Source of the DNA: Candidatus Altimarinota bacterium
GTDB lineage: Bacteria; Patescibacteriota; Gracilibacteria; UBA4473
Direction: 5' to 3'
Length of the DNA stretch: 5,261 nucleotides
Assembly: GCA_026982915.1 (NCBI GenBank)
Contig: JALWQU010000112.1
Coordinates: 1 to 5,261, forward strand
Part shown: positions 1 to 4,838 of the stretch, in pieces
Layout: each line of letters starts with the position of its first letter
How positions within the stretch are numbered: position 1 is the stretch's first letter
Translations under genes and position numbers: made by a program
Notes under the pieces: model-generated
Seen by the model: the letters and a program-made list of their open reading frames with translations, nothing else
The model's database searches: none
What the model was told of the DNA's origin: nothing

Positions 1-2
1 GG

Positions 3-659
3 AAGCGAATTTCGGCACTTACTTTCATTGGCGAAGACCATCTAGAATTTTTCCAGCAGAACCTTCGGCAACTCGCCATTGAAAAAGCCGGTATTTTTAC
101 CCAAGAAACGGTTTATGCGGTATCGGCAGAAAAATATTTCAAATCACTCATGCAGGAAAAATCGCCGGTTCCGGTTGAATTTGTGAAAGGGATTACCGCA
201 AAAATGAATAAAAAAATTGCTCGTAAAATTTCGGCTCATATTTTACAAACAAGTGATTTTACCATGCAAAAGGTGGCTTTACCCGCTCGGTGGGAAAAAA
301 TAGGGCGGGTGATTTTAGAGGGCGCTCACTCAAAACCTCGATTTGAATATATTCAGGCAAAGATAAAAAAATTACCAACCCCTCGTGTGGCGATTATCGG
401 CATGGTTAAAAACCATGATCCCGCAGGATTATCGGTTTTGTTGGATTTATTTGAAGACATTTTTTGGGTGGATGAGATCACGGAAGATCGAGATTTTTGG
501 AAAAAAGAGGTTCTGAAAAAAAAGTTTAACCATGGGCGGACGGATTCAGGTGATCCTATGAAGGCTTTAACCATAGCCAAGAAAGAATATCCGACCGCAA
601 AAGTGGTTGTTTTGGGGAGTTTTTATCTTTGTGGCGTGGTTCGTGCCAAAATCTTTTAA
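3..659 (+). CDS. folC: Folylpolyglutamate synthase / dihydrofolate synthase, C-terminal part (5' end outside window)
   Basis: The reading frame is open from base 3 to the TAA at 657-659 with no start of its own, so this is the last 218 residues of a protein whose family is usually about 420-450 aa. FolC is an ATP-dependent Mur-ligase-type cytoplasmic enzyme that adds glutamate to folates (and in bifunctional forms makes dihydrofolate). Seen here are the central-domain block Ile-Gly-Glu-Asp-His-Leu-Glu-Phe (27-50), the family-typical Glu-Lys-Ala-Gly-Ile (81-95), the Gly-Ala-His block opening the C-terminal domain (321-329), and a final Val-Leu-Gly-Ser-Phe-Tyr-Leu segment resembling the family's GSLYL end. 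The P-loop half lies to the left. The ATG at 150 is internal, because homology continues upstream of it. The usual GAHN reads GAHS. The next gene starts 139 bp downstream, so it may be a separate transcript. Other Mur ligases are less likely given the C-terminal block. Confidence 0.85.
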   Translation, partial: KRISALTFIGEDHLEFFQQNLRQLAIEKAGIFTQETVYAVSAEKYFKSLMQEKSPVPVEFVKGITAKMNKKIARKISAHILQTSDFTMQKVALPARWEKIGRVILEGAHSKPRFEYIQAKIKKLPTPRVAIIGMVKNHDPAGLSVLLDLFEDIFWVDEITEDRDFWKKEVLKKKFNHGRTDSGDPMKALTIAKKEYPTAKVVVLGSFYLCGVVRAKIF

Positions 660-798
660 TGAAAGTTTAACGCAAACAAGGCTTTCGTGCCTTTGGTAGC
701 GAGTGAATCCGTTGAATAGCCTTTTGATGAAATAGTTTACTTTTCTAGTGAATACGCAATTATTGAGGTGTTTTAATTTTTTAAAGACCCGTAATATC

Positions 799-1476
799 AT
801 GAAAATACTTGTTATTGAGGACAGTAAGCCGATTGCTAATATCTTGGAGTTGTATCTTACGGATGCCAAGTTTGAGGTTGATACGGTGGCTGATGGGCAA
901 GAGGCTTTTGCTATGGCTAAAAAAACAACTTACGATCTTATTATTTTGGATCTCATGCTGCCAAGTATGTCGGGGTTCGAAATTATTGCGGGACTACGGA
1001 CACTAGAGATAAAAACCCCCATTATGGTTACTTCTGCCCGAGATTCGGTGCAGGATAAGGTAAAAGCTTTGGATCTTGGAGCGGATGATTATCTCGTAAA
1101 GGGGTTTGATATGCAAGAGCTAGCCGCACGGGCCAAAACCCTTATACGTCGAAGTTGTGGCGAGGTTAATAATGTTTTTCGATGTCGAAATCTTTCGGTT
1201 GATATTACTGATATGCTTGTAAGAAGGGCGGGGAAAGTTATCAATCTCACGAAAACAGAGTTTAAAATACTAGAGCTATTGATCCGGAAGAAGAATAAAG
1301 TGGTACTTATTGAAGATCTACTTCGAACGGTTTGGCAGGATGAGCCGGAGGATATTCATTCGAACAAGGTTAACGTTCATTTGAAAATGCTTCGAGAAAA
1401 GGTTGATGAGCCTTTTGATCAAAAGCTTATTAAAACTATTCGTAGCTTCGGGTATATGATTACGGACTTAGATTAA
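799..1476 (+). CDS. OmpR/PhoB-family two-component response regulator
   Basis: A 225-aa cytoplasmic transcription regulator. The N-terminal receiver domain (about 1-118) has the acidic pair Glu7-Asp8, the phospho-acceptor Asp51 in Ile-Leu-Asp-Leu-Met-Leu-Pro, the switch Ser79 in Thr-Ser-Ala, and Lys101. The C-terminal winged-helix domain (about 127-222) has Leu-Thr-Lys-Thr-Glu-Phe-Lys-Ile-Leu (150-158), a recognition-helix region Asn-Lys-Val-Asn-Val-His-Leu-Lys-Met-Leu-Arg (189-199), and an Arg-Ser-Phe-Gly-Tyr wing (215-219). I chose ATG 799 because Met-Lys-Ile-Leu-Val-Ile-Glu-Asp is the canonical beginning of the family; an in-frame GTG at 748 would add 17 residues unlike any receiver domain. 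There is no Shine-Dalgarno. The usual Lys-Pro after beta-5 is Lys-Gly (101-102). No histidine kinase is present in the window, so partner and target genes are unknown. Confidence 0.93.
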   Translation: MKILVIEDSKPIANILELYLTDAKFEVDTVADGQEAFAMAKKTTYDLIILDLMLPSMSGFEIIAGLRTLEIKTPIMVTSARDSVQDKVKALDLGADDYLVKGFDMQELAARAKTLIRRSCGEVNNVFRCRNLSVDITDMLVRRAGKVINLTKTEFKILELLIRKKNKVVLIEDLLRTVWQDEPEDIHSNKVNVHLKMLREKVDEPFDQKLIKTIRSFGYMITDLD

Positions 1477-1502
1477 TCTTTTATTTGCCTTTATGTTGTC
1501 TT

Positions 1503-1532
1503 TTGACTAATCTGCCAATGAATTACTAATTT
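1503..1532 (+). promoter_or_regulatory. Putative sigma70-type promoter for the 1545 gene
   Basis: TTGACT at 1503-1508 and TAATTT at 1527-1532 are separated by 18 bp. The -10 ends 12 bp before the ATG at 1545, so the transcript would have only a few untranslated bases. This is motif matching in AT-rich sequence; no experimental support is visible. Confidence 0.35.
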
Positions 1533-1544
1533 ATTGGAAACTTT

Positions 1545-1970
1545 ATGAAAAGACTTTTGACCGCTTTTGCTTTTTTGGCCCTTATGCTTCTGATCTGGTG
1601 GTTGTGGAATCGAGACCAAAATAAAACACCGGTTATTTCATCAGATATTATTGCTTCTGAGGGTATTGTGTCTGATACAAAGGCAACGCCTAAAAAACCA
1701 AAGCTTAAATTCAAACCACAAAAACGTCAGTTAAAAGTACCTATTACGCAAAAAAACATTGATGTAGAGGTTAAATCAGACAAAAATGGGGTGGTTATTA
1801 CTTCTCTTGGAGGGAAAGAACTTCATAAGGTCGTTACCAAAAATCCTGTAGATCGACTTACGGTTAAAGGGTCGGCGATGACTTTCTTTGAAGTTGATCC
1901 CCAGACTGGACAGCTAACCTTTAAATCCATTAACCTAGAAGCCTTACTCGCGAGTGAGCTTAAGCAATAG
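1545..1970 (+). CDS. Hypothetical membrane-anchored protein
   Basis: I do not recognise this 141-aa protein. Residues 1-3 are basic (Met-Lys-Arg), followed by a hydrophobic, Trp-containing segment at about 4-21. This predicts an N-terminal membrane anchor or uncleaved signal with the rest outside the cytoplasm; no lipobox cysteine is present. Residues 48-70 form a Lys/Pro-rich linker, and about 72-139 look like a small beta-rich soluble domain with alternating Val/Ile and charged residues. No catalytic motif is evident. It starts 68 bp after the response regulator, but a promoter-like motif between them suggests its own transcript. There is no Shine-Dalgarno. The final 11 bp overlap the 3' end of the convergent transporter gene. 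Being a real gene is likely from the well-formed TM-linker-domain layout; function is unknown. Confidence 0.7.
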   Translation: MKRLLTAFAFLALMLLIWWLWNRDQNKTPVISSDIIASEGIVSDTKATPKKPKLKFKPQKRQLKVPITQKNIDVEVKSDKNGVVITSLGGKELHKVVTKNPVDRLTVKGSAMTFFEVDPQTGQLTFKSINLEALLASELKQ

Positions 1971-2847
1971 GTCCTCCCCAAATATTAAGACCGACAATTC
2001 CCAAAATAATAACACTAAAAGCTATCCAACTAGACACGGATAGCTTTTCTTTATAAAGCGCCCAGGAGAGGAGGGCGGATATGACGATTCCCAGCGTACC
2101 GATGGCGGTAATAATACTGACAGGCCCTAGTTTTGAAGCGAGTACAAATCCACCCGTTCCGATGAGCGTTGGCGAGCAGACCAGCGCGATCATGCCAAAC
2201 ATTTTAGGCGATACTTTGGCAATAGGTTGACCGGTTATCATTTTTCGAGCGAGGAGTAAGCCAAAACTAAAGATCGCAATAGCTATCTCCCAAAAATAAC
2301 CCGATACCAAAGGATTAAGTTCAATAGAAACCTTGGCAACAAGGACAAAAGTCAGAGCGATAACCAATGATCCCAACAAGCGATAAATCATACCGAGCAT
2401 CCATTTGGATGGGTCTAGGTGGGGAAAGTGTGTTTTGTGAAGCGTGAAAAAGGCACCGCCCAGTATGATAATACTCATGAATAAAATCTGTATGATCGAA
2501 AGCGTCTGACCGAGTATGAACCAGGCGATAATAGCACTAAAGATAATATTCAAAGCGGTTCCTATGGCGGTATGGATGCCTAGTGGGAGAATCTGTAGTG
2601 ATTGATTGGCGAGCCACTGTGCAAGAGCCCCCAGTAATCCAGCAGTTAGTATGGGGAACCAAAAGAACTGAATACCCACTATTTTTTCCAGCGGGGCAAA
2701 GTAAAGTAGTGGTAATAACGTGATGAAAAAAGATAAATTTCGATAAAACCCGGCCGAAAGGGCGTCCATTTTTCGAACATATTTAGCCATAAGGGTTCCC
2801 TGTATGACATAGGCAAAGATGGAGGCGATGGCGAATATCCAAAACAT
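1960..2847 (-). CDS. EamA/DMT-family (drug/metabolite) transporter permease
   Basis: A 295-aa inner-membrane protein with about ten hydrophobic segments (near residues 1-20, 34-52, 61-80, 88-111, 115-136, 154-173, 180-200, 214-236, 243-264 and 272-290). This is the 5+5 arrangement of two EamA repeats and the family's usual length. Each repeat ends with the typical pattern of a short polar link then a Gly-rich last helix: Phe-Ile-Leu-Gly-Gln-Thr-Leu followed by Ile-Ile-Ile-Leu-Gly-Gly (110-131), and Tyr-Lys-Glu-Lys-Leu followed by Val-Ile-Ile-Leu-Gly-Ile (265-284). The conserved Glu of the first repeat is Gln. DMT members export amino acids, nucleotide sugars or other small metabolites; substrate cannot be told from sequence. 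It is divergent from aroC and convergent with the 1545 gene (11-bp overlap). The ATG at 2847 has no Shine-Dalgarno. Confidence 0.88.
   Translation of the reverse strand: MFWIFAIASIFAYVIQGTLMAKYVRKMDALSAGFYRNLSFFITLLPLLYFAPLEKIVGIQFFWFPILTAGLLGALAQWLANQSLQILPLGIHTAIGTALNIIFSAIIAWFILGQTLSIIQILFMSIIILGGAFFTLHKTHFPHLDPSKWMLGMIYRLLGSLVIALTFVLVAKVSIELNPLVSGYFWEIAIAIFSFGLLLARKMITGQPIAKVSPKMFGMIALVCSPTLIGTGGFVLASKLGPVSIITAIGTLGIVISALLSWALYKEKLSVSSWIAFSVIILGIVGLNIWGGPIA
2017..2048 (+). terminator. Candidate intrinsic terminator for the 1545 gene, inside the antisense transporter gene
   Basis: Perfect 11-bp inverted repeat AAAAGCTATCC (2017-2027) / GGATAGCTTTT (2038-2048) with a 10-nt loop, followed on the plus strand by CTTTAT. 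It begins 46 bp after the stop of the 1545 gene. It lies within codons of the minus-strand transporter, so as a terminator it makes sense only for plus-strand RNA. The U-tract is partly within the stem, which lowers confidence. Confidence 0.45.
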
Positions 2848-2854
2848 GTTTTGG

Positions 2855-2882
2855 AGCTTACTGGTTTAATGGTTAACTTCAA
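2855..2882 (-). promoter_or_regulatory. Putative promoter for the transporter gene
   Basis: Read on the minus strand, TTGAAG (2882-2877) and TAAGCT (2860-2855) are separated by 16 bp, and only 7 bp follow before the ATG. If real, transcription would begin at or next to the start codon. The -10 is a weak match, so this is tentative. Confidence 0.3.
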
Positions 2883-2883
2883 T

Positions 2884-2911
2884 TTGATTTTTCACTAAAA
2901 TCGATCATATT
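2884..2911 (+). promoter_or_regulatory. Putative promoter for aroC
   Basis: TTGATT (2884-2889) and CATATT (2906-2911) are separated by 16 bp, and 7 bp separate the -10 from the aroC ATG at 2919. The predicted transcription start coincides with the start codon, implying a leaderless mRNA. It mirrors the spacing of the divergent transporter promoter candidate. Confidence 0.4.
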
Positions 2912-2918
2912 AAGCAGG

Positions 2919-3998
2919 ATGAGTAATACATTTGGCACTTTTTTTAAAATCACGACTTTTGGGGAAAGTCATGGACCGGCATTAGGGGTTATTATTGACA
3001 ATTGTCCGCCCAATATAGCCATTAGCGAAGAAGATATTCAGCAAGCCTTGGATCGTCGAAAGCCAGGGCAAAGCGCGATTACTACACCGAGGAAAGAGGC
3101 GGATAAGTGTGAGATTTTATCCGGATTATTTGAGGGAAAGACGACGGGAACCGCTATAGCCGTCATCGTGCGAAATGAAAATCAACGATCAGGCGATTAT
3201 GATAATATAAAGGATATATTCAGGCCTTCTCATGCGGATTTTGGGTATTTCTCAAAGTACGGTATTCGTGATTATCGAGGCGGTGGTCGCAGTTCCGCAC
3301 GAGAGACTATTGCGAGGGTTATTGGGGGGGCTATTGCTCAGAAAGTTTTGCAAAAAAAATATCCAGACTTTTCGATAACGGGGTTTACACGGTCAATCGG
3401 GGCGGATTATTTTGAGGCGGTTGATCTAGATTTTATTGAACAGAATCCATTGAGAATGGCAGATAAGGCGGCTTATGAAAAAGCGATCAAGAAAGTAGAG
3501 CAGATTCGCGATAAAGGTGATTCTATAGGTGGAACCGTGGAGATTCAGGCGACGGGTGTTCCTGTTGGATTGGGGATGCCTGTTTTTGGGAAATTGGAAG
3601 CCGCATTGGCACAAGCCATGATGTCGGTCCCAGCAGTGAAAGGGTTTGAAATAGGGGATGGTTTTGCACTAGCTGAGAAGCTCGGTTCGGAAGCCAATGA
3701 TCCGTTTGTTAAAGATAAAAAAGGGCTAATTCATAGTCAGAGAAACGCTAATGGGGGCGTTTTAGGCGGTATTTCTACGGGTGACCCAATTTGTTTTCGT
3801 GTAGCTATTAAGCCGACTTCGTCTATTTCGCTGCCACAGCAATCGGTAAATAAAAGGGGTGAGGTTGTCGATTTAGTGGTAAAGGGGCGGCACGATCCGA
3901 TTCTTTTACCGCGGGCGGTTCCTATTTTAGAAGGTATGACAGCCCTTGTTTTATTGGATCATATGATGATGGATCAGGGACAGAATCACTGTTTTTAG
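2919..3998 (+). CDS. aroC: Chorismate synthase
   Basis: A 359-aa protein, full length for the family (E. coli AroC is 361 aa). It catalyses the FMN-dependent conversion of 5-enolpyruvylshikimate-3-phosphate to chorismate (EC 4.2.3.5), the last shikimate step and the branch point to Trp, Phe, Tyr and folate. Signatures seen: Thr-Phe-Gly-Glu-Ser-His-Gly near the N-terminus, Arg-Arg-Lys-Pro-Gly-Gln-Ser, Arg-Pro-Ser-His-Ala-Asp-Phe, Tyr-Arg-Gly-Gly-Gly-Arg-Ser-Ser-Ala-Arg-Glu-Thr, Gly-Val-Leu-Gly-Gly-Ile-Ser-Thr-Gly, and the C-terminal Gly-Arg-His-Asp-Pro followed by Pro-Arg-Ala-Val-Pro. Both His residues in the first and third signatures match known active-site histidines. The start matches the usual family beginning; AGG abuts the ATG, too close to act as a Shine-Dalgarno. 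No other aro gene adjoins it. Chorismate also feeds folate synthesis, a loose link with folC upstream. Confidence 0.98.
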   Translation: MSNTFGTFFKITTFGESHGPALGVIIDNCPPNIAISEEDIQQALDRRKPGQSAITTPRKEADKCEILSGLFEGKTTGTAIAVIVRNENQRSGDYDNIKDIFRPSHADFGYFSKYGIRDYRGGGRSSARETIARVIGGAIAQKVLQKKYPDFSITGFTRSIGADYFEAVDLDFIEQNPLRMADKAAYEKAIKKVEQIRDKGDSIGGTVEIQATGVPVGLGMPVFGKLEAALAQAMMSVPAVKGFEIGDGFALAEKLGSEANDPFVKDKKGLIHSQRNANGGVLGGISTGDPICFRVAIKPTSSISLPQQSVNKRGEVVDLVVKGRHDPILLPRAVPILEGMTALVLLDHMMMDQGQNHCF

Positions 3999-4016
3999 AA
4001 ATAACTATTACAAACT

Positions 4017-4041
4017 TATTTTTTTGATAGTGAAAAAAATA
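4017..4041. repeat. A/T-only inverted repeat downstream of aroC
   Basis: TATTTTTTT (4017-4025) and AAAAAAATA (4033-4041) form a perfect 9-bp stem around GATAGTG, 19-43 bp after the aroC stop. It lacks the GC base of a classical terminator. Its right arm contains the left copy of the direct repeat flanking the mobile element, so this palindrome may mark the original target site. Confidence 0.4.
4034..4041. repeat. Putative target-site duplication, left copy
   Basis: AAAAAATA directly abuts the left terminal inverted repeat (4042), and the identical 8-mer directly abuts the right one at 4639-4646. Eight-bp duplications are known for several IS families. The motif is low-complexity, but exact adjacency at both ends supports the reading. 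Confidence 0.55.
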
Positions 4042-4065
4042 GGATAATTCCCAAAATTATGTGCT
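4042..4065 (+). repeat. Left outer terminal inverted repeat
   Basis: Starts GGATAATTCCCAAAA and ends TGTGCT. It matches the reverse complement of 4615-4638 at 20 of 24 positions; mismatches are at 4044 and 4057-4059. A perfect 12-bp run (4045-4056) pairs with 4624-4635. Confidence 0.6.
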
Positions 4066-4088
4066 AAAAAATATTAATATTCGATTGG

Positions 4089-4122
4089 TTTCTCCCCTGG
4101 CAGGGGAGATTAAGAGGGGTAT
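4089..4122 (+). repeat. Left inner inverted repeat with GC-rich hairpin
   Basis: Thirty of 34 positions match the reverse complement of 4506-4539 (mismatches 4091, 4109, 4110, 4113). The core CTCCCCTGGCAGGGGAG at 4092-4108 is itself a palindrome with 8-bp arms and one central base, then AGGGGTAT. The right end is 11 bp before the nuclease start codon, so the hairpin may also influence its transcription or translation. Confidence 0.75.
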
Positions 4123-4133
4123 GTTTAGTTCCG

Positions 4134-4499
4134 ATGAGTAAGACCATAAATCGTAAAACAGAAAAAGAAAAACGAAGGAATTTAAGAAATAATATGCCAA
4201 AGCCAGAGCAGGTTTTATGGTACTATTTAAGGAAAAAACAATTAAATGGCATTAAGTTTCGAAGACAAGTTTCTATTGGGAAATACATTGTTGATTTTTA
4301 TTCATTTGAAAAAAAGCTCATAATTGAGATCGATGGAGATAGTCATTTTAGAAATGAAGAAGCCATTAAATATGACCAAAAAAGAACTCAATATTTGGAA
4401 GGGTTGGGATTAACGATTATCCGTTTTTACAACCATGAAATAATGGATAATCGAGAGGCCTGTGTAAGTCATATCCTTGCCTTTTTAGAAAAGGAATAA
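4134..4499 (+). CDS. DUF559-family endonuclease-like protein (Vsr / PD-(D/E)XK-like fold)
   Basis: A 121-aa protein with the standard DUF559 layout. A basic N-terminal stretch (1-20) precedes Met-Pro-Lys-Pro-Glu-Gln-Val-Leu-Trp (21-29), Gly-Ile-Lys-Phe-Arg-Arg-Gln (39-45), Tyr-Ile-Val-Asp-Phe-Tyr (51-56), Ile-Glu-Ile-Asp-Gly-Asp-Ser-His (64-71), Tyr-Asp-Gln-Lys-Arg (80-84) and Ile-Ile-Arg-Phe-Tyr-Asn-His-Glu (95-102). Glu25, Asp54, Glu65/Asp67 and His71 are the likely metal-binding/catalytic set by analogy with Vsr-like nucleases; all are intact. Family members are predicted DNA endonucleases, mostly uncharacterised. ATG 4134 has no Shine-Dalgarno; the ATG at 4121 is in another frame and stops after six codons. 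The gene is AT-richer than its neighbours and sits between inverted repeats, so it looks acquired. Role in mobility, defence or repair is not known. Confidence 0.88.
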   Translation: MSKTINRKTEKEKRRNLRNNMPKPEQVLWYYLRKKQLNGIKFRRQVSIGKYIVDFYSFEKKLIIEIDGDSHFRNEEAIKYDQKRTQYLEGLGLTIIRFYNHEIMDNREACVSHILAFLEKE

Positions 4500-4505
4500 T
4501 TTCCG

Positions 4506-4539
4506 ATACCCCTCCTAGCCTCCCCTGCCAGGGGAGGAA
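4506..4539 (-). repeat. Right inner inverted repeat with GC-rich hairpin
   Basis: Reverse-complement partner of 4089-4122. The core CCTCCCCTGCCAGGGGAGG (4519-4537) has perfect 9-bp arms around one base, so the right hairpin is slightly longer than the left. It starts 6 bp after the nuclease stop codon and may act as the 3' stem of its mRNA, though no U-run follows directly. Confidence 0.75.
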
Positions 4540-4614
4540 TCGTCCTTGTTTTTTAGGGGATCATTTCAAAAGAATAATCTATAATTTAAAATCTATGAGG
4601 CCTATTTTACCTCC

Positions 4615-4638
4615 AGCACAGGTTTTTGGGAATTACCC
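4615..4638 (-). repeat. Right outer terminal inverted repeat
   Basis: Reverse complement starts GGGTAATTCCCAAAA and ends TGTGCT, matching 4042-4065. It directly precedes the right AAAAAATA copy. The 75 bp between it and the right inner repeat (4540-4614) contain no gene. Confidence 0.6.
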
Positions 4639-4646
4639 AAAAAATA
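4639..4646. repeat. Putative target-site duplication, right copy
   Basis: AAAAAATA identical to 4034-4041. It is followed immediately by the TTGACA of a promoter (4647-4652), so the insertion point would lie just upstream of a -35 box. Confidence 0.55.
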
Positions 4647-4676
4647 TTGACATATTTATCTTTATTACGCTATCAT
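4647..4676 (+). promoter_or_regulatory. Sigma70-type promoter of the leader transcription unit
   Basis: A consensus TTGACA (4647-4652) and TATCAT (4671-4676) are separated by 18 bp, in AT-rich sequence. Transcription would begin near 4682-4684, 3-5 bases before the first ATG of the short leader reading frame. This is the best promoter match in the window. The A-tract of the duplication lies just upstream, where an UP-like element would sit. Confidence 0.6.
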
Positions 4677-4686
4677 CCAAGACAAG

Positions 4687-4749
4687 ATGCAAAAAAGTAC
4701 AACAATTATGCAAACGATGATGATCCCTGTACGGGGATGGTCATGGTGA
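4687..4749 (+). CDS. Short leader peptide ending Gly-Trp-Ser-Trp
   Basis: A 20-codon frame with stop TGA at 4747. It contains several Met codons (4687, 4708, 4717, 4720), so the true start could be later; no Shine-Dalgarno helps to choose. The last seven residues are Pro-Val-Arg-Gly-Trp-Ser-Trp, so two of the last three codons are Trp (4738-4740, 4744-4746), which is rare by chance. It lies directly after a strong promoter and 32 bp before an intrinsic terminator, the setting of an amino-acid-sensing leader peptide. Tryptophan sensing is inferred from this context and from aroC nearby. It could also be a chance frame in a small RNA. Confidence 0.5.
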   Translation: MQKSTTIMQTMMIPVRGWSW

Positions 4750-4813
4750 GTATTGGTTATAACTTTTAATAAAAAATACTTTCCCTGATCATTCTTGATC
4801 AGGGATTTTTTTT
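4720..4813 (+). promoter_or_regulatory. Attenuator-like region with mutually exclusive RNA stems
   Basis: Three stems compete. Stem 1:2 pairs 4720-4727 with 4734-4744 (8 bp, 3-nt bulge at 4739-4741). Stem 2:3 pairs 4737-4746 with 4783-4792 (9 of 10, including one G-U). Stem 3:4 is the terminator 4782-4791 with 4796-4805. Between them 4749-4754 can pair with 4775-4780. This is the formal 1:2 / 2:3 / 3:4 pattern of transcription attenuators. One thing does not fit the E. coli trp model: the Trp codons lie inside segment 2 rather than 5' of segment 1, so a ribosome stalled there would hide the antiterminator. The downstream gene is at 4839. Confidence 0.45.
4782..4813 (+). terminator. Strong intrinsic terminator
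   Basis: A perfect 10-bp stem TCCCTGATCA (4782-4791) / TGATCAGGGA (4796-4805) has a TTCT loop and is followed at once by eight Ts (4806-4813). Six As upstream (4771-4776) could make it work in both directions. It ends the approximately 130-nt leader transcript begun at about 4683, or gates read-through into the gene at 4839. Confidence 0.85.
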
Positions 4814-4838
4814 AAGGCTTATTTTAAATAACCATCTT

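Larger units (their letters stand above)
4042..4638. mobile_element. 597-bp putative non-autonomous mobile element carrying a DUF559 nuclease
   Basis: The segment is bounded by 24-bp terminal inverted repeats (4042-4065 and 4615-4638, 20 of 24 positions matching, including 11 consecutive bases TAATTCCCAAAA plus one, and TGTGCT at the inner end) and by the 8-bp direct repeat AAAAAATA outside. Nested inside is a second inverted repeat of 34 bp flanking the only gene, a DUF559 protein. Counted rows of the gene are about 27-33% G+C against up to 52% in aroC. There is no transposase, so it would need one in trans, or the nuclease itself or the repeats may drive spread by recombination. This is MITE-like architecture with cargo; I do not recognise the IS family. 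The alternative is that only the inner cassette is mobile and the outer repeats are incidental. Confidence 0.6.

Noticed and set aside
678..693. AAGGC/GCCTT hairpin after folC
   Set aside because: Only 5 bp with no T-run following; too weak to call a terminator.
748..798. GTG start giving a 17-residue longer response regulator
   Set aside because: The extension does not resemble a receiver domain, while ATG 799 gives the canonical beginning with the acidic pair at residues 7-8.
353..869. Two minus-strand frames of 75 and 100 aa (353-580 and 567-869)
   Set aside because: They lie opposite or partly opposite folC and the response regulator start, show no family features, and are best seen as shadows of those genes.
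809..1006. A 65-aa plus-strand frame inside the response regulator
   Set aside because: Out-of-frame shadow of a clearly coding gene.
1526..1714. Minus-strand 62-aa frame opposite the 1545 gene
   Set aside because: No independent support, and the plus-strand frame has a sensible TM-linker-domain layout.
1996..2007. A third copy of the 12-mer AATTCCCAAAAT found in the left outer repeat of the element
   Set aside because: It lies in transporter codons for Ile-Leu-Gly-Ile and has no surrounding similarity to the element end, so probably chance in AT-rich sequence.
2679..2882. Minus-strand 67-aa frame overlapping the start of the transporter
   Set aside because: Alternative frame of the transporter region, without the hydrophobic pattern of the real protein.
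3426..3614. Minus-strand 62-aa frame inside aroC
   Set aside because: Shadow of a full-length conserved gene.
4121..4141. ATG at 4121 as the nuclease start
   Set aside because: It is in a different frame and meets a stop after six codons.
4089..4539. CRISPR-like repeat array
   Set aside because: There are only two copies of the repeat, inverted relative to each other, with a gene and no spacers between them.
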